A model generated the notes under the pieces. That model saw only the letters and a program-made list of their open reading frames with translations. It did not search any database and was not told where the DNA came from. Of a stretch of 64,000 nucleotides of DNA, positions 33,201-46,794 are shown piece by piece; position 1 is the first letter of the stretch; every line of letters starts with the position of its first letter. Location of the stretch: assembly GCA_030789695.1 (NCBI GenBank), contig CM061142.1, forward strand, positions 603,455,659 through 603,519,658, written 5' to 3'. This DNA is from Scilla litardierei (taxonomy: Eukaryota; Streptophyta; Magnoliopsida; Asparagales; Asparagaceae). A program made the position numbers and the translations under genes.

Positions 33201-33998
33201 GATGACTCAATCAACTTCTAGGATAAAATTCGGAGTAGTAACTCCGATTTATAATTTGATGCAATCAGAATAGGTCCATGTGCGTAAATAAATTTGAGAA
33301 TTTAGTTTACGTGCCCAAGGAAAATGTTTCCTCACTTTCTGCAAGTAAATCTTTAAGTTGAAAGATTGGTGCAGAAAGAAAATAGTGAAGTACAATCATG
33401 TTGGTCGATAACGGTTTTCATATTAATTCCTATAAACGGATTATGTTGAAACCATCTCGCCAGCAGATGTGTACAGATCTACTCGGACCAAACTCGATGT
33501 AAACGCTTAAGTTGACCATGAAAATTGGAGCATTCACTTATGAGTTCGTTTTTCTAAATATGATTTAGACAGACCAACTTGTATGAATTAGCCAGATAGT
33601 TTTCAAGGTCAGTGGGAGCGTGTAAATTACATGCGAGGCATCAAAGGGATGGAACATTTATTTTGACAAAGTAATCAAAGAGTTTGATACTTTATCAGAA
33701 ATAGATATGAGCCATTTAAAATGACCGATAACTAATTTGAAAATTATTATCGTAAGGTACGATGAATTGGATAAGATCCACGTAAATAAAAATATTATGG
33801 ATTCCGAAAGACCAAATGAATTATTTGAATGAGATTCAAATGGTTGGTCTAACATGAACATAGAAACCCCTTAAGTCTATAGTGTAGACGGTTTTAGCAG
33901 ATCCACTCACGAAGGCTCTACCACATGAAGTTGGAAAACCTTATGTGTAAAAACGGTATAAGATACCGAGATAAATGGGCCTGAGTGCAAGTGGGAGA
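30240..33998 (+). other. E5 internal region, no intact ORF
   Basis: AT-rich and stop-dense. A short gag-like start (MASSSCPLFANTRHP) is possible at about 30670. Four scattered copies of a hairpin motif (CAACTTG-TTGAG, CTACA, CTCAAG-GTTG) lie at 31322-31345, 31604-31632, 32067-32094 and 32208-32238. Near 33890 the text resembles the last codons of copia pol, and the sequence ends with a GTGGGAGA polypurine tract. Confidence 0.6.
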
Positions 33999-36530
33999 TG
34001 TAGAGAAATGATGCCCTCGAGGCTATTTATCTCTGTGTGAATAGCACAAACGTCTTGTTCGAAATAACAGTAAGCTGTTTGGTAATAATTTATCTAATTT
34101 ATTTTATAATGTAGTTACATTAGACATTAACTTAGGTAAAGTCCTGAGACTTTATGCAAGGTCAAACAAGTATCGAGATGAGTATCTCGATCATGGAGAA
34201 ATGTTTGACCGTTTGTAGCATAAGTCTGAAAAGGTTCGTGGTCGTAGATGTTTCGAGACAAGGATATCGAAACATCGGATAGACCATTGTGTCTTAGTCT
34301 TCACCGTTAAGTGGTGGCGATGATCTCATGATCATTTGACTTGGCGAAGTCGGAGACGAGACACAGGTGCTCATTAGAGAATGAGTTCACTGAACGATCC
34401 ACAAGAGTTATCATATGGTTACATTGACCAATCTGTCAATGATAACTCCTAAGTGATGATAGGTTAGTTGGTCTTTTGACTTGAGGTCATTTTACGAACC
34501 TGTGCGTGAACAGTGCCATTTAGATCGCTGACCTAACTTCGAGGCTAGGCCTGTTGAAAGGTCTTTGATTGGGTGTCACTCGAAGCGTACGAGGAGAGTA
34601 GTGGCCAAGACAGGATTCGTCTCTCCCAGTCAATGGGAGTTAGTGTCGTAGAGTTAGTTTAGTTAAATCTCTGCGCAGAGTATGTTGGAAGAAGTCCAAC
34701 ATTAGTTGACTAAAGATCGATAGAAACTAACCGGAGTCAAGTTATTAGGGTTGACAGTTTGACCGTACCCTAGACTTGATCTACACGACATAGTTAAGAC
34801 GAAAAGACATAACTGCAGAATTCATCACGGAAACAGGCAGGTGGTCCCGACAATACTCATGTCAATGAGTCAACCACATAATGATGACTCCTGAAGCAGG
34901 GATGACAACCACTGCTAGTGGTCACTGCCGTATAGGGCTTCGAGCCCAACCTGTTGTAAGGGTCAGGCTGTAGGGTCTCACACAGAGTGTGGCCTTCGTC
35001 TAGTAATAGGTAGAAATTAGTTAGGGAGAATAATTTGCATTTGATGCAAAGGGATGGAATAATTGCATTTGATGCAATAGGATAATTTAAGCCTAGATAG
35101 GGGACTAATTTGCATTTGATGCAAAAGAGATTAAATGTGTTTTAAATTGTTTAAAACTATATTTAATAATATAAACGCAAGGAAAAGTTCACGGGTAATA
35201 CAGGAATGTCCCGGTCTAGACCCAGGTTCGAACGGCGTCCAAATCGGACGCCAGATGATCAAGTTAGAGCCAAAACAGCCCATTAGATTAGACCAGGTCA
35301 GACCAGACTGATCCAGGCCAGACCAAGTCTGGCCTGGGTGCCTGGCCAGACCTGGCTGAGCCAGGAAGCCAGGCCCAGGCACTGGGCGCCTGGGCCTACG
35401 CCCAGGCGGGCCGCCCAGGTGGGCCTGGGCGCCTGGGAGCCCAGGCGCCCTGGGCCGGGTGCCTTGGGCACCCGGCCCAGGCGCCCTCCAGGCGCCCACC
35501 TGGCGCCTGGGCGCCCGTGCCAGACCTGGGCGCGCCCGTGCCCAGGTCTGGCAGTCGCCCAGTCAGCCCCTTTTGGCTGGTGGGGCCCACAAGCTGGGCC
35601 CCACCTCAGGGTGCAGAACCCTAGATCTAGTGGCAGATTTTGACGGCCAGTTTTTGCGAAAAACTAGGCGTAGGCTGAACTTTGAGTGATCAATTGGAGG
35701 GTCAAACGACCTCCGATTGACGAACGGTTTTTTCCTATGCGTTCACCGTTGAACGCCCTTCGAATTGATAGGTTGTATCAATTATGAAGCTCAACGGTGA
35801 GTGAGTTAAAATTCACGGAAGTTTGCACTTTGTGAAGTGCAAACTAACTTGAGTTTAATTAACCCAATTAGTAGTCCCACATCGGATTTTGAGAGAAGGG
35901 GAGCAGTCAGCCGCCTATATAAATAGGGGTCTGCTCTCCTCCTCAAAACCCGTCCCAAGCTCTAGATCTGAGCGGCTCTCGTAAATGTTGGAGCACGCTC
36001 GGATCTAAGCTTAAATTAATATTTCTTCTATCTCCCTAAATTTCTATCTTACTCTTGAGGGCTCTAGCAAAGCCGCAAAGGAGTTCGGATTCGGATCCGA
36101 AATCTAGGCGGAGGTTTCACTTGCGTGAAACTTTCTTCGGCGCGTGATTGGCTCAGCGGCACGAGGATTGCTCGCCTCGGGATGCGGAGCGGTTCGAGGA
36201 GCGGTTCGGGGAGCGGTTCGAGGAGCAGCTCGGTGTGGGACGGGGAGCGGCTCGGAAGACGGTGCGGAACATCTCGCCTGCCCCAGGGTTGAGATTACAG
36301 GTATGTGTTTATTAGCATTAGTTTAATTTAATCGCGGTAGGCTAGATCCTTCTTGGGATGGTCAAACCCATCCCAAGTCGGCATAGATCTTGGATTAGGG
36401 TCTTGGACCTTAGGGTTAAATGTTAATTAGATTAACATGATTATTTTCCGCTGCTATTTTTGTCTATGTTCCGTCCGACTTAGTACATGAATAGAATTTT
36501 TGTGCCCTAAGGGTCCCAGAAATCCATACA
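33999..36530 (+). mobile_element. E5 3' LTR
   Basis: 2532 bp, nearly identical to the 5' LTR outside the GC-rich array. It ends CATACA and is followed by the CCGGC duplication. Confidence 0.92.
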
Positions 36531-36535
36531 CCGGC

Positions 36536-36940
36536 CATTAGGTTGGCGCCTGATCACCGACGGGTGGGGGGTGCCCCCCTGAAATCCGCGACAGGCCCCA
36601 GGTGGGGCCTGCTCTGCTTCGACGGGGGCATCTGGGCCGTCGCCCCCTTTGTTTTCTGCGGCAAGCCCCCCGGCTCGGGGGGGGGGTGCTCCTCCGCCGG
36701 AGGGGGCGGCAGGGTGCCACCCCCTCCGATGCTGATTAGCGGCGGCCAGGACGCTCCCTTGAGCCTGAAGGGGGCGGCGAATGCCGCCCCCTCTGTTCCC
36801 AATTTTTTTTAAAATAAGGAAAAAAACAAATAAAAAACCCAATTTTTTTACAGATCCGAATCTAAAAAACAGATTAAAAAACTAATTTTTATCAGATCTG
36901 ATTTTACGAGCAAGCAAAATCTTAAGATCCAAGCATGGAG
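36536..36940 (-). other. E1 leader, part next to its primer site
   Basis: GC-rich sequence with G and C runs (for example near 36670 and 36770), continuous with 27340-27691 once E5 is removed. The overlapping open frames here are caused by GC content. No gene is seen. Confidence 0.7.
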
Positions 36941-36952
36941 GCTCCGATACCA
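36941..36952 (-). other. E1 primer-binding site
   Basis: GCTCCGATACCA is the reverse complement of TGGTATCGGAGC, two bases from the LTR. It sets E1 on the minus strand. Confidence 0.88.
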
Positions 36953-36954
36953 CT

Positions 36955-37480
36955 TGTAGAAACTAAAGATCTAGATGCATGTACAAACCAAATAACACAG
37001 ATCTAGATTACGCATGCTGAATCTTAAAACATTACATTCTCTGATTAGCGGAAGCGTACCTGAATCCATCGCTAATAGTCTGAAAGAGATCCTGATGATA
37101 ACGTGGCGAATGATCTTCCAGAACAGCACGAATCAACCGTTGGAGAAATCCTTTAGCTTTCTCCCGGTTTCTCTCCTAGCGACGGGGCGTAGAAAAGACG
37201 GCTAACTTGTTCGTGTGCTCCGGGGATCATGAACGCATATATATATGGGCTAGCCTCCTTAGCCGTAGGGTTTCCAATTCAGCCCATCAACAAATTGAAT
37301 CCCAATAGTCACCACACATAAAGGCTCACAACCTATGTGACTCATTTAAGCCCACTCAACTTAATAAATGAGATCACTTATACATTGGGCTTTAATATGA
37401 CAGTGTAGCACTATATAATTTTATTCGCATATTAGCCCAACATTGGATTAAGATCCAACCGTGATGGATACGTTCCAACA
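36955..37480 (-). mobile_element. E1 5' LTR (526 bp)
   Basis: On the plus strand it runs from TGTAGAAACT to GTTCCAACA. Its last 147 bp match 21953-22099. It contains TATATATATGGGC near 37238. Confidence 0.88.
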
Positions 37481-37797
37481 AAAATATGACATCTTTATTA
37501 AGAAAGGTGTTAACTTGCATTAGGATCTCAACTAAAACTACAACTTTCCTCTAATTAAAGGTAAGATGGCAACTTTATTAACAACATACAATTATGAACT
37601 ATTTAGTACTACAATTATTATAACAATCCAAAATTAATATTCACTATACTAATTAGAGAATCCTACCTTAATTGCTCATTTCTCCTCCAAGAATTCCTCT
37701 AATCAAGGCCTCATTCATAAGCTCCTCCTTCCATTTCTTCTCCTTCCTTTTATTCCTCTTTTCTTCCCTTTTTTGTTTCCTGGTGAAAACCCACGGC

Positions 37798-37828
<31 letters not shown>

Positions 37829-38013
37829 GGTGGATGGTGGATGGTGGTAATGAAAGAGAGAAGAAAAAAATAAGGAAAGAAATAATATTAAATCCTCTTA
37901 GGAAAATATCTACACAAGTTCTCTTTATTTACAACAATGCCAAGGTCATAAAAGGAATTAACTCATCCCCAAGACTCCCCTTTATTTACTAATTTGCCAT
38001 TTCCATTTATGGT
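37481..38013 (-). other. LTR-like strip between E1 and E6, with 29-G run
   Basis: No gene. The stretch AATCCTACCTTAATTG through CTCCTCC (37660-37760) resembles 48475-48560 and 51440-51530, so this is probably part of the same LTR-like family into which E1 inserted. A run of 29 G lies at 37798-37826. Confidence 0.45.
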
Positions 38014-41010
38014 AAGATGTACCACGAGATAATCCACAATGGTGTACCACTAATTATTCCACAAGATGTTCCACAAGTTATTCCACAATGGTGTACCACA
38101 AGATATTCCACACAAGATAATTCATTCGACAATTCATGAGTTATATGCATGTCATGCAGTAATTGATGCGACTATTTAAACGTGAGTAATCATGCAATAA
38201 GTGTATCCAAAGTCCATGCATGGTGTTTAAGTGACAAGCAACATGACGTTCCATATTTACTATGATAGTTAAACCAGGACCACTGTTTGACTTTCTTATT
38301 GAAAAAAACAGAAAGATAAGGATAAAGACAAGTCCAACAAAGATGTTGATTCCATGCTTCGAGCAAGTGGTTGTCAATTAGTATACAGTTTACCCAAGTA
38401 GATGGTCGTGTGCTACAACCATCTAAGTTGAAAGTTAGCGATGTCGTACGTTCAAGTCAAAGTCGCTCTATAGTTGATTCGTTTCCTATTTAGTTAGGTA
38501 TCTAGTCATCTGTTGAGATCAATAAATGTTCTGAGACTAGATGTCATGTTCTAAGTTCATACAAGTACACTATCTAAATTTTGAAAGTTAGAATCAACGT
38601 GACTTACTTATCGAGGTCGTCGTAGTAAGACAAGGTTGGAGCTAGGGCTTCCAAGGGAGCTGGTGCACGAGAATCGGTACATGCAAACACAAGAAACAGT
38701 CGGTTAAAGAACACACTATTTTCTATCCATTTAACTTGATCGTTTTGGTTTTTAAAACTGATTGAAACGTTGTCGAAAAGCGTTCTAAATTTTTATATAG
38801 CCTAGATATGGGGAAAATAATTTTAGATAAGGAGAAAATATTTTTCTGAAACCTACATGTATTTTTAATAATTTTTGAAAGCTTAAAATCAATTAAAACT
38901 AATTAAAAACGAGAAAACGATTTTTGATTATATTTTTCAAAGATTTCTCTAGGGCAAACCATTCGTCGGAATTCTTTCAACAAGGAGTCAAAACGACCGT
39001 ATTAACTAGTCCTACTACATATATTTTTCTTGTACATCGTTGTAATTGAAATTCTTAAGATATTGATTTTTAAATGAAAACATCATAATTATATTTAAAC
39101 TTTAAAAATTTGTTGAGGAAAATATACTCGTCTTTTGGCGATGAAACCAGCACCAATGAGTTCGTTTCGTTGTTTCTGATTTTCTGTGCCTAGTCTTGTA
39201 TTTTTCATGTAAATTTTAAACCAATAAAACCCATTTAAATCTACATATATGCGTATTTATAAGAGTATATATGTATTTATACGTATTAAAACTATTATAA
39301 TAAACTTTAAAAAATCATAACTTGAAAACTAAGTATCAGATTAAGACGAAACTGGCGCCTACACGTTCGTGATGAAGGCGTGGATCTTCTGGTGGTATCC
39401 GTTGCTTCGTCCGATACCTATATCAAAAATTCAATATTCCTATTAATTATATTAGTATTTTATAAGCGGTTGCTTTGGGTTCGTTTTGTTTCTTAGCAAA
39501 GGAGCAAAGGCGTTGCTGTTATATTATTTTTAAAAGAAATCAAAACTCATGCCCTTTCGTCATTTGCTAAATGCGTGAGCTGTGCTTTTCGTACGCGCGC
39601 TAAGTGACTGTAGAGGGACGCGGTGACCGGAAATGATGGCGGTGCGACATTGAGCTGTAGTCGAAGACCTTGGAGCTCCTCGTCGGAGCGGAGGGTGGCC
39701 CAAGGCAACGGTTAACAAGGAAATACAAGGGTTGTCGGTGCAAAGCTTCACGGCGTATGAGTTGGGGCAGGAGGACAAGGCAGTGGAGCAAGGACATGGC
39801 TCGGGTGTGCTCCGTTTGGCTTGGCATCGAATGCCGGGGATTGGGCCGAGAGTTATTGAGATGCTCGGGAGCTGTCGGGGCTCGTCGGGTGCTCGGACAC
39901 AGCGGTTGGTGCTCTGGGCGGTCGCGTTGGTGCACGGTCGTAGGCGTAGCCAGAGGGCTTCAAGGCAGCGGTTGGCCACTCATCGAAGGATGATGCGACA
40001 ATGAGCGTGAGTGTGATAGACATTGAGATAGAGGGAGGGAGGGAGAGAGTGAGAGAGTGCTATGTGTGTTCCAAGCTTGGGGGGGTGAATTTAATATATG
40101 GAATCATGGATTATTTTAGGTGCATGAATGGAATTAAAAGCTATAGGGGGGCCTTAACAAAACGGGTTAGGGGAATGCATCTTATGATGATGGAGGAGGG
40201 TGTGGGGTTTTGTAAATGAAGGGGGGGGTTTTGAGATAGAAATGATGTTGATGTTGAGGCTGAAGGAAGAGTAGGGTAGTTCATTCATAGGGTTAAAATG
40301 TAGATAATAATCTAGTAATAAATATAATAAAGGGGATGACAAATGAGGAGTTGAGATGTTGGATCTCACTCTCTCATTCGGTGGGTTAATGGGGGTGGGG
40401 TTAGGGTATTAATTAGGGGGATAAAAATTAATTAGTAATAGTAATTAGTAAGAGGGAAAGTCATTAGGGATGTAATTAGTAAAAATGGAGGAATACAACT
40501 CTGTTTTCACATACGACTCCGAAAAATTACGAAAATATAGCCACGGGATCGTATCGTCGCGAGGATCGCGAATACGAGATCCAATTTGGGGTTTGAGCTA
40601 CGGAGATATTAGTTTTTAGGTCAAAATATTTAGGAAGCGGGTTTGCGGGTTCTAAGTCGATTTGATATCAGAAAATTCTGAAATTAATATGGGGAGCCCT
40701 AAATTATCATAGAATGATACTGTAGAAGTTTGAAAACGTTTTGATGATGTTTATATAGAAAATTAATTCATACAACTAAAACAGTAATATTTGATAATGA
40801 ATTATTTATAAGACTTATTTAGAGGTATTAATTGAAACCCGAACTTACTGAAATACACCATAACTAGTTTGATGCTTCAAAATATTTTTATAATGAATTT
40901 TGGAATCATGTTTGATATAAAACTCCTGATCAACCACTATAAAATACTTTTGAAATGTGAAAATACGTGAAATACGTAAATGGATGTATTGATAAATACG
41001 TGTTGTTACA
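38014..41010 (-). mobile_element. E6 3' LTR, truncated
   Basis: Aligns with 43783-46794 and ends GTTGTTACA. The first ~950 bp of the LTR (42831-43782 in the other copy) are missing, and no target duplication is visible on this side. Directly after it, read on minus, lies GAATTTCGAGGACGAAATTA and a purine tract, the usual gypsy 3' end. Confidence 0.88.
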
Positions 41011-42830
41011 TCCTACCTTCCTTAAAATAATTTCGTCCTCGAAATTCAGAAGACCGATAATTGCCTAAGCAATTCAAGCGATTGAAGGGAAGGCTTGATG
41101 GACGATTACGATAAATGAATAAAAAAGTTATTAATAGCATGAAATATAATGTGATATCATAGCATCAAGAACACAAGAGATGTTATATATGAATACATAC
41201 TATTGATATCACCATAGCTTTCGTAATTAGTCCTGAGACCAGTATCCTCATAATAATTAACTTGACTTTTCAAGTAGCCAAAAGTTAATATGAGCTAAAG
41301 GCGTTACATGAAAATGATAGTTATTATGATGACGATATCTGTTTGAACTTGGAACTTGAGATGATAAGTTAGTAACAAGCTATTTAAACCACATAAAAAG
41401 GAAGATCATAAAGTTTATTCTTGCTACTGATGACTTAACAATGCCTAGCCAAGGATGTCGTTCATAATATAGCATGAAACGACTAATCCACAGGTACTCG
41501 TGCTTTTACATCACCAACCAAGCACCAATGCCGTTAATATCCATAATGCCCAACAGCTAGCCAACACCCAAACTCTCATCCAAAGCCAAGCGCAAGGCCC
41601 ACATCCAACTTCAACACCTATGGCCAAAATTATGCTAATAATTGTCGACATCACTCATTCCGTAGACCAATACTTGACATTCACAACACTCAACATCACC
41701 CAACAAGTAAACATCCAAAAACTCACTTTCCAGCACACCCGAAGGAGTAGACGCAAGAAGAAGCCCAAGCGGGATCTTAACATGGGCAAGACCCAGGGCA
41801 GAGATCCCAAAAGAATCCCAAGAACAGTAACTTCCCAAGATCTCATCCACATAGCGGTAGAGAGGGTGGCAGCGAGGGTCGTCGCCAAGGCCAAAAATCC
41901 CAAAGCATATCATCGGAGGGGCATCGGTGGTTGTCGATCCATGGTGGCTGCGACTGCTCGACGTGACGGGTGCCACCGAAATGGGGTGGAGTGGCGGAAC
42001 TTCGGGTGAGGCCGGAGGAGCTCAAGGCGAGATGGGTCGGTCTCGCTGGGAGGAGGCAGGGTGAGGGAGTGGGTGCCGTTGCAGGGGAGAGGAAGCCACG
42101 AGAGGGGTTCAAAAGGGGGCACCGAAAGTTGTTGATAGGGTACGGGTAGGGTAGGCTAGGTTAGGCAGGACCGGGGTTCGAGGAGAGGATGAGGACAAAA
42201 GGTAATAAAGAGGGTGAGGTGGTAGGCAGGAAAGGATTCAAACTATGGAAAATCGGGTACATGGTGAAAGGGTGTGTAGAAGGGAAATACAAGTTCAAGA
42301 AGGATGAATAAGACGTAATAGCCCACACTTGCACGTCAGGTTTGGCTCGTCTCAAATTCTCTAACACCATCCTTAAATACTTTTGAGCATCCTTCGATTC
42401 GCTTCCATTGTCGAACTCGAACTTCTGGTGATCAAAAATTCGAACACTACCCTCCTTAAAATAGACGTAGCTAGAGTTTAGGTGAACTAAACGTCATATT
42501 CTAAAAATGAGAAGGTCGATCAAAAGGTAATGACATACTAAAAGAAGGGCGATGAAGATGAAGTGAATGAATGGTCCACCTATGGAAGACCACTCTAAGC
42601 AGATGAAGGAGGAAAGGTGTATAACATTACACTCAGAAGATGGAATAAAAGAAGGGAAAGAGGCCAAAGAACATGGGTAATAAAGACACTTCACCCGTAT
42701 ATACAATATAGGTGAACACTCGAGACAACCAGTACTCGAGAGTTCAATTTGAGTATTTTATATTGCACACTCTGATCTTGCTATATTGTTTACGAGGTAG
42801 TTAGCGCGGACCTGCATGGGCCACCAAACT
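41011..42830 (-). other. E6 internal region, no intact gene
   Basis: 1.8 kb between the LTRs. The longest open frames (plus 41500-42009; minus 41635-41976) show no known domain and overlap each other. The right end has the 18-nt primer-site motif at 42809-42826, 4 nt from the LTR. No gag or pol is recognised, so E6 is non-autonomous. Confidence 0.7.
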
Positions 42831-45800
42831 TGTTATGACCTGCCCTCGGGGGCCCGTTACTTATTTGATTTATTCCAGGTCTGTAGTTAACCAGTGAAAA
42901 CAAAATAGTCATGCTGCAGAGATGTACAAAAATACCCAAACAGTGTCCAGTTATTACAATTCATATAGTACAAATTAATACAACAAGATTAAAAGAAAGA
43001 TAAGAACTACAACTGAAAAGGTGCCACTAAAAGAACTCTACGACTGCAGCCTCAGGGACGAACTTTGGCTCTCAGGAGCTTCTATGTCAAGTTGTGCATC
43101 GTCTGCAGTGCCACGAAATATGGAACCGTAGGTAAGTCACATAATTCTACCAATAGACATAAAGTAGTGCAAAAGTACGGAGCAGTCTATATTAAGCATT
43201 TTAAAGACTATCATGCTAGTGCAATAAGTGAAATAAGAGCAGACATATAGGCAAAGGCGTAAAGTAAACTAGGGACAGGCAAGCATGCAAGTGTGACATG
43301 TAAAGTACATTTAGTCAAGCATGCAAGGGCGACAAGTAAAGTAAAGTAGGCGAGCAGGAATGTGAGACAAGTAAAATAAAGGTGACCGAGCAAGTACAAC
43401 TAGTAACGTACAAGAGTAACCATGGCGATAGCAATAATGTGATGTCCATGACAATAGCAATAATGAGGGGTCCATGTTAAGAGAGAGAGTAATTGTGACT
43501 AGCCTAGTTTGTGACTTACAAAGGAAAGTATAGTGAGCAACCAAGAGTCCCCCTCTTGCCACATGTGCTACCCAGGCGAACCATTCTTTGAGAACTGTGC
43601 AATAATCTGTGATCTGTGATGGTTGTCACCGGCAACAATGATCAGTTGCTAGAACCCGCACGGTGACAACAAGGCCTGGACTAGTCGCTCCCGCATTTTC
43701 GTTGTTATAAGTTACCCCAAAACACCAAGTTTCTATGATGTTTATCAAGTTCATTACGAGATGTTCCACAATGTTTTTCCACAAGATGTACCACGAGATA
43801 ATCCACAATGGTGTACCACTAATTATTCCACAAGATGTTCCACAAGTTATTCCACAATGGTGTACCACAAGATATTCCACACAAGATAATTCATTCGACA
43901 ATTCATGAGTTATATGCATGTCATGCAGTAATTGATGCGACTATTTAAACGTGAGTAATCATGTAATAAGTGTATCCAAAGTCCATGCATGGTGTTTAAG
44001 TGACACGCAACATGATGTTCCATATTTACTATGATAGTTAAACCAGGACCACTGTTTGACTTTCTTATTGAAAAACCAGAAAGATAAGGATAAAGACAAG
44101 TCCAACAAAGATGTTGATTCCATGCTTCGAGCATGTGGTTGTCAATTAGTACACAGTTTACCCAAGTAGATGGTCGTGTGCTACAACCATCTAAGTTGAA
44201 AGTTAGCGATGTCGTACGTTCAAGTCAAAGTCACTCTATAGTTGATTTGTTTCCTATTTAGTTAGGTATCTAGTCATCTGTTGATATCAATAAATGTTCT
44301 GAGACTAGATCTCATGTTCTAAGTTCATACAAGTACACTATCTAAATTTCTAAAGTTAGAATTAACGTGACTTACTTATCGAGGTCGTCGTAGTAAGACA
44401 AGGTTGGAGCTAGGGCTTCCAAGGGAGCTGGTGCACGAGAATCAGTACCTGCAAACACAAGAAATAGTCGGTTAAAGAACACACTATTTTCTATCCATTT
44501 AACTTGATCGTTTTGGTTTTTAAAACTGATTGAAACGTTGTCGAAAAGCGTTCTAAATTTTTATATAGCCTAGATATGGGGAAAATAATTTTAGATAAGG
44601 AGAAAATATTTTTCTGAAACCTACATGTATTTTTAATAATTTTTGAAAGCTTAAAATCAATTAAAACTAATTAAAAACGAGAAAACGATTTTTGATTATA
44701 TTTTTCGAAGATTTCTCTAGGGCAAACAATACATCGGAATTCTTTCAACAAGGGGTCAAAACGACCGTATAATCTAGTCCTACAACATATATTTTTCTTG
44801 TATGTCGTTATAATTGAAATTCTTAAGATATTGATTTTTAAATGAAAACATCATAAATAGATTTAAAATTTAAAAATTTTTTGAGGAAAATATACTCTCC
44901 TTTTGGTGATGAAACCAACACCAATGAGTCCGTTTCGTCGTTTCTGATTTTCTGGGCATAGTCTTGTATTTTCTTAGTTCCTACTTTATTTACTCTAAAT
45001 TTTAAACCAATAAAACCCATTTAAATCTACATATATGCGTATTTATAAGAGTATATACGTATTTATACGTATTAAAACTATTATAATAAACATTGAAAAA
45101 TCATAACTTGAAAACTAAGTATCGGATTAAGACGAAACTGGTGCCTACACGTTCGTGACGAAGGCGCGAATCTTCTGGGGGGTATCCGTTGCTTCGTCCG
45201 ATACCTATATCAAAAATTCAATATTCCTATTAATTATATTAATATTTTATAAGCGGTTGCTTTGGGTTCGTTTTGTTTCTTAGCAAAGGAGCAAAGGCGT
45301 TGCTGTTGTATTATTTTTAAAAGAGACCAAAACTCACGCCCTTTCGTCATTTGCTAAATGCGTGAGCTGTGCTTTTCTTATGCGTGCTGAGTCACTGTAG
45401 AGGGACGTGGCGACCAGGAACGATGGCAGTGCGACGTTGAGCTGTAGTCGGAGACCTTGGAGCTCCTCATCGGAGCAGTGGGTGGCCCAAGGCAACGGTT
45501 AACAAGGAAATACAAGGGTTGTCGGTGCAAAGCTTCACAGAGTATGAGGCGGGGCGGGAGGACAGGGCCGTGGAGCAAGGACATGGCTTGGGTGTGCTCC
45601 ATTTGGCTTGGCATCGAACGCTGGGCTTGGGCCGAGAGTTGTTGAGATGCTCGGGAGCTGTCGGGGCTCGTCGGATTTTCGGACACAGCGGTTGGTGCTT
45701 TGGGCGGTCGCGTTGGAGCATGGTCGTAGGCGTAGCTAGAGGGCTTCATGGCGGCGGTTGGCCACTCGTCAAAGGATGATGCGACAATGAACGTGAGTGT

Positions 45801-46794
45801 GATAGACATTGAGGTAGAGGGAGGGAGGGAGAAAGTGAGAGAGTGTTGTGTGCTTTCCAAGCTGACGGGGGTGAGTTTAATATATGGAATCATGGATTAT
45901 TTTAGGTGCATGAATGGAATTAAAAGCTATAGGCGGGGGGCCTTGACAAAACGGGTTAGGGGAATGCATCTGATGATGATGGAGGAGGGTGTGGGGTTTT
46001 GTAAATGAAGGGGGGTTTTGAGATAGAAATGCTGTTGAGTTTGAGGCTGAAGGAAGAGTAAGGTAGTTCATTCATAGGGTTAAAATGTAGATAATAATCT
46101 AGTAATAAATATAATAAAGGGAATGACAAATGAGGGGTTGAGATGTTGGATCTCACACTCTCATTCGGTGGGTTAATGGGGGTGGGGTTAGGGTATTAAT
46201 TGGGGGGTAAAAGTTAATTAGTAATAGTAATTAGTAAGAGGGAAAGTCATTAGGGATGTAATTAGTAAAAACGGAGGAATACAACCCCGTTTTCACATAC
46301 GACTTGAAAAATTACGAAAACATATCCATGGGATCATATCGTCGCGAGGATCGCGAATACGAGATCCAATTTGGGGGTTGAGCTACGGAGATACTAGTTT
46401 TTAGGCCAAAACGTTTAGGATGCGGGTTTGCATGTTCTAAGTCGATTTGATATCAAAAAATTACGAAATTAATAGGGGAGCCCTAAATGATTATAGAATG
46501 ATACTATATAAGTTTGAAAACGTTTTGATGATGTTTGTATAGAAAATTAATTCATACAGCTAAAACAGTAATATTTGAAAATGAGTTATTTATAAGAATT
46601 ATTTAGAGCTATTAAATGAAACCCGAACTTACTGAAATACACCATAACTAGTTTGATGCTTCAAAATATTTTTATAACGAATTTTGGAATCATGTTTGAT
46701 ATAAAACTCCTGATCAACTACTATAAAATACTTTTGAAATGAGAAAATACGTGAAATACGTAAATGGATGTATTGATAAATACGTGTTGTTACA
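42831..46794 (-). mobile_element. E6 5' LTR (3964 bp)
   Basis: On the plus strand it begins TGTTATGACCTGCC and ends GTTGTTACA. It is long for an LTR. It contains a short tandem array based on TTCCACAAGATGT (about 43760-43885), which is also the break point of the other copy, and GC-rich tracts (45360-45780) whose open frames differ between copies. Confidence 0.9.

Larger units (their letters stand above)
27697..36530 (+). mobile_element. E5: large LTR element without intact genes, nested in E1 leader
   Basis: The LTRs are 27697-30226 (2530 bp) and 33999-36530 (2532 bp), both starting TGTAGAGAAATGATG. The target duplication CCGGC is perfect (27692-27696 and 36531-36535). The primer site TGGTATCGGAGC and a polypurine tract AGTGGGAGA define plus orientation. 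The 3.77-kb interior has no long ORF, so this is a LARD-like or fully decayed copia-type element. Confidence 0.93.

Noticed and set aside
36507..36842. 111-codon frame and its neighbours near the E1 primer site
   Set aside because: Four overlapping frames on both strands lie in a GC-rich leader, and one crosses the E5/E1 junction.
39560..39979. Open frames in the E6 LTR (also 45378-45893)
   Set aside because: The two LTR copies do not keep the same frame or ends, and the proteins are low-complexity Pro/Ser/Arg-rich.
41500..42009. 169-codon frame in the E6 interior
   Set aside because: It overlaps equally long frames on the other strand, has no recognisable domain and runs against the element direction.
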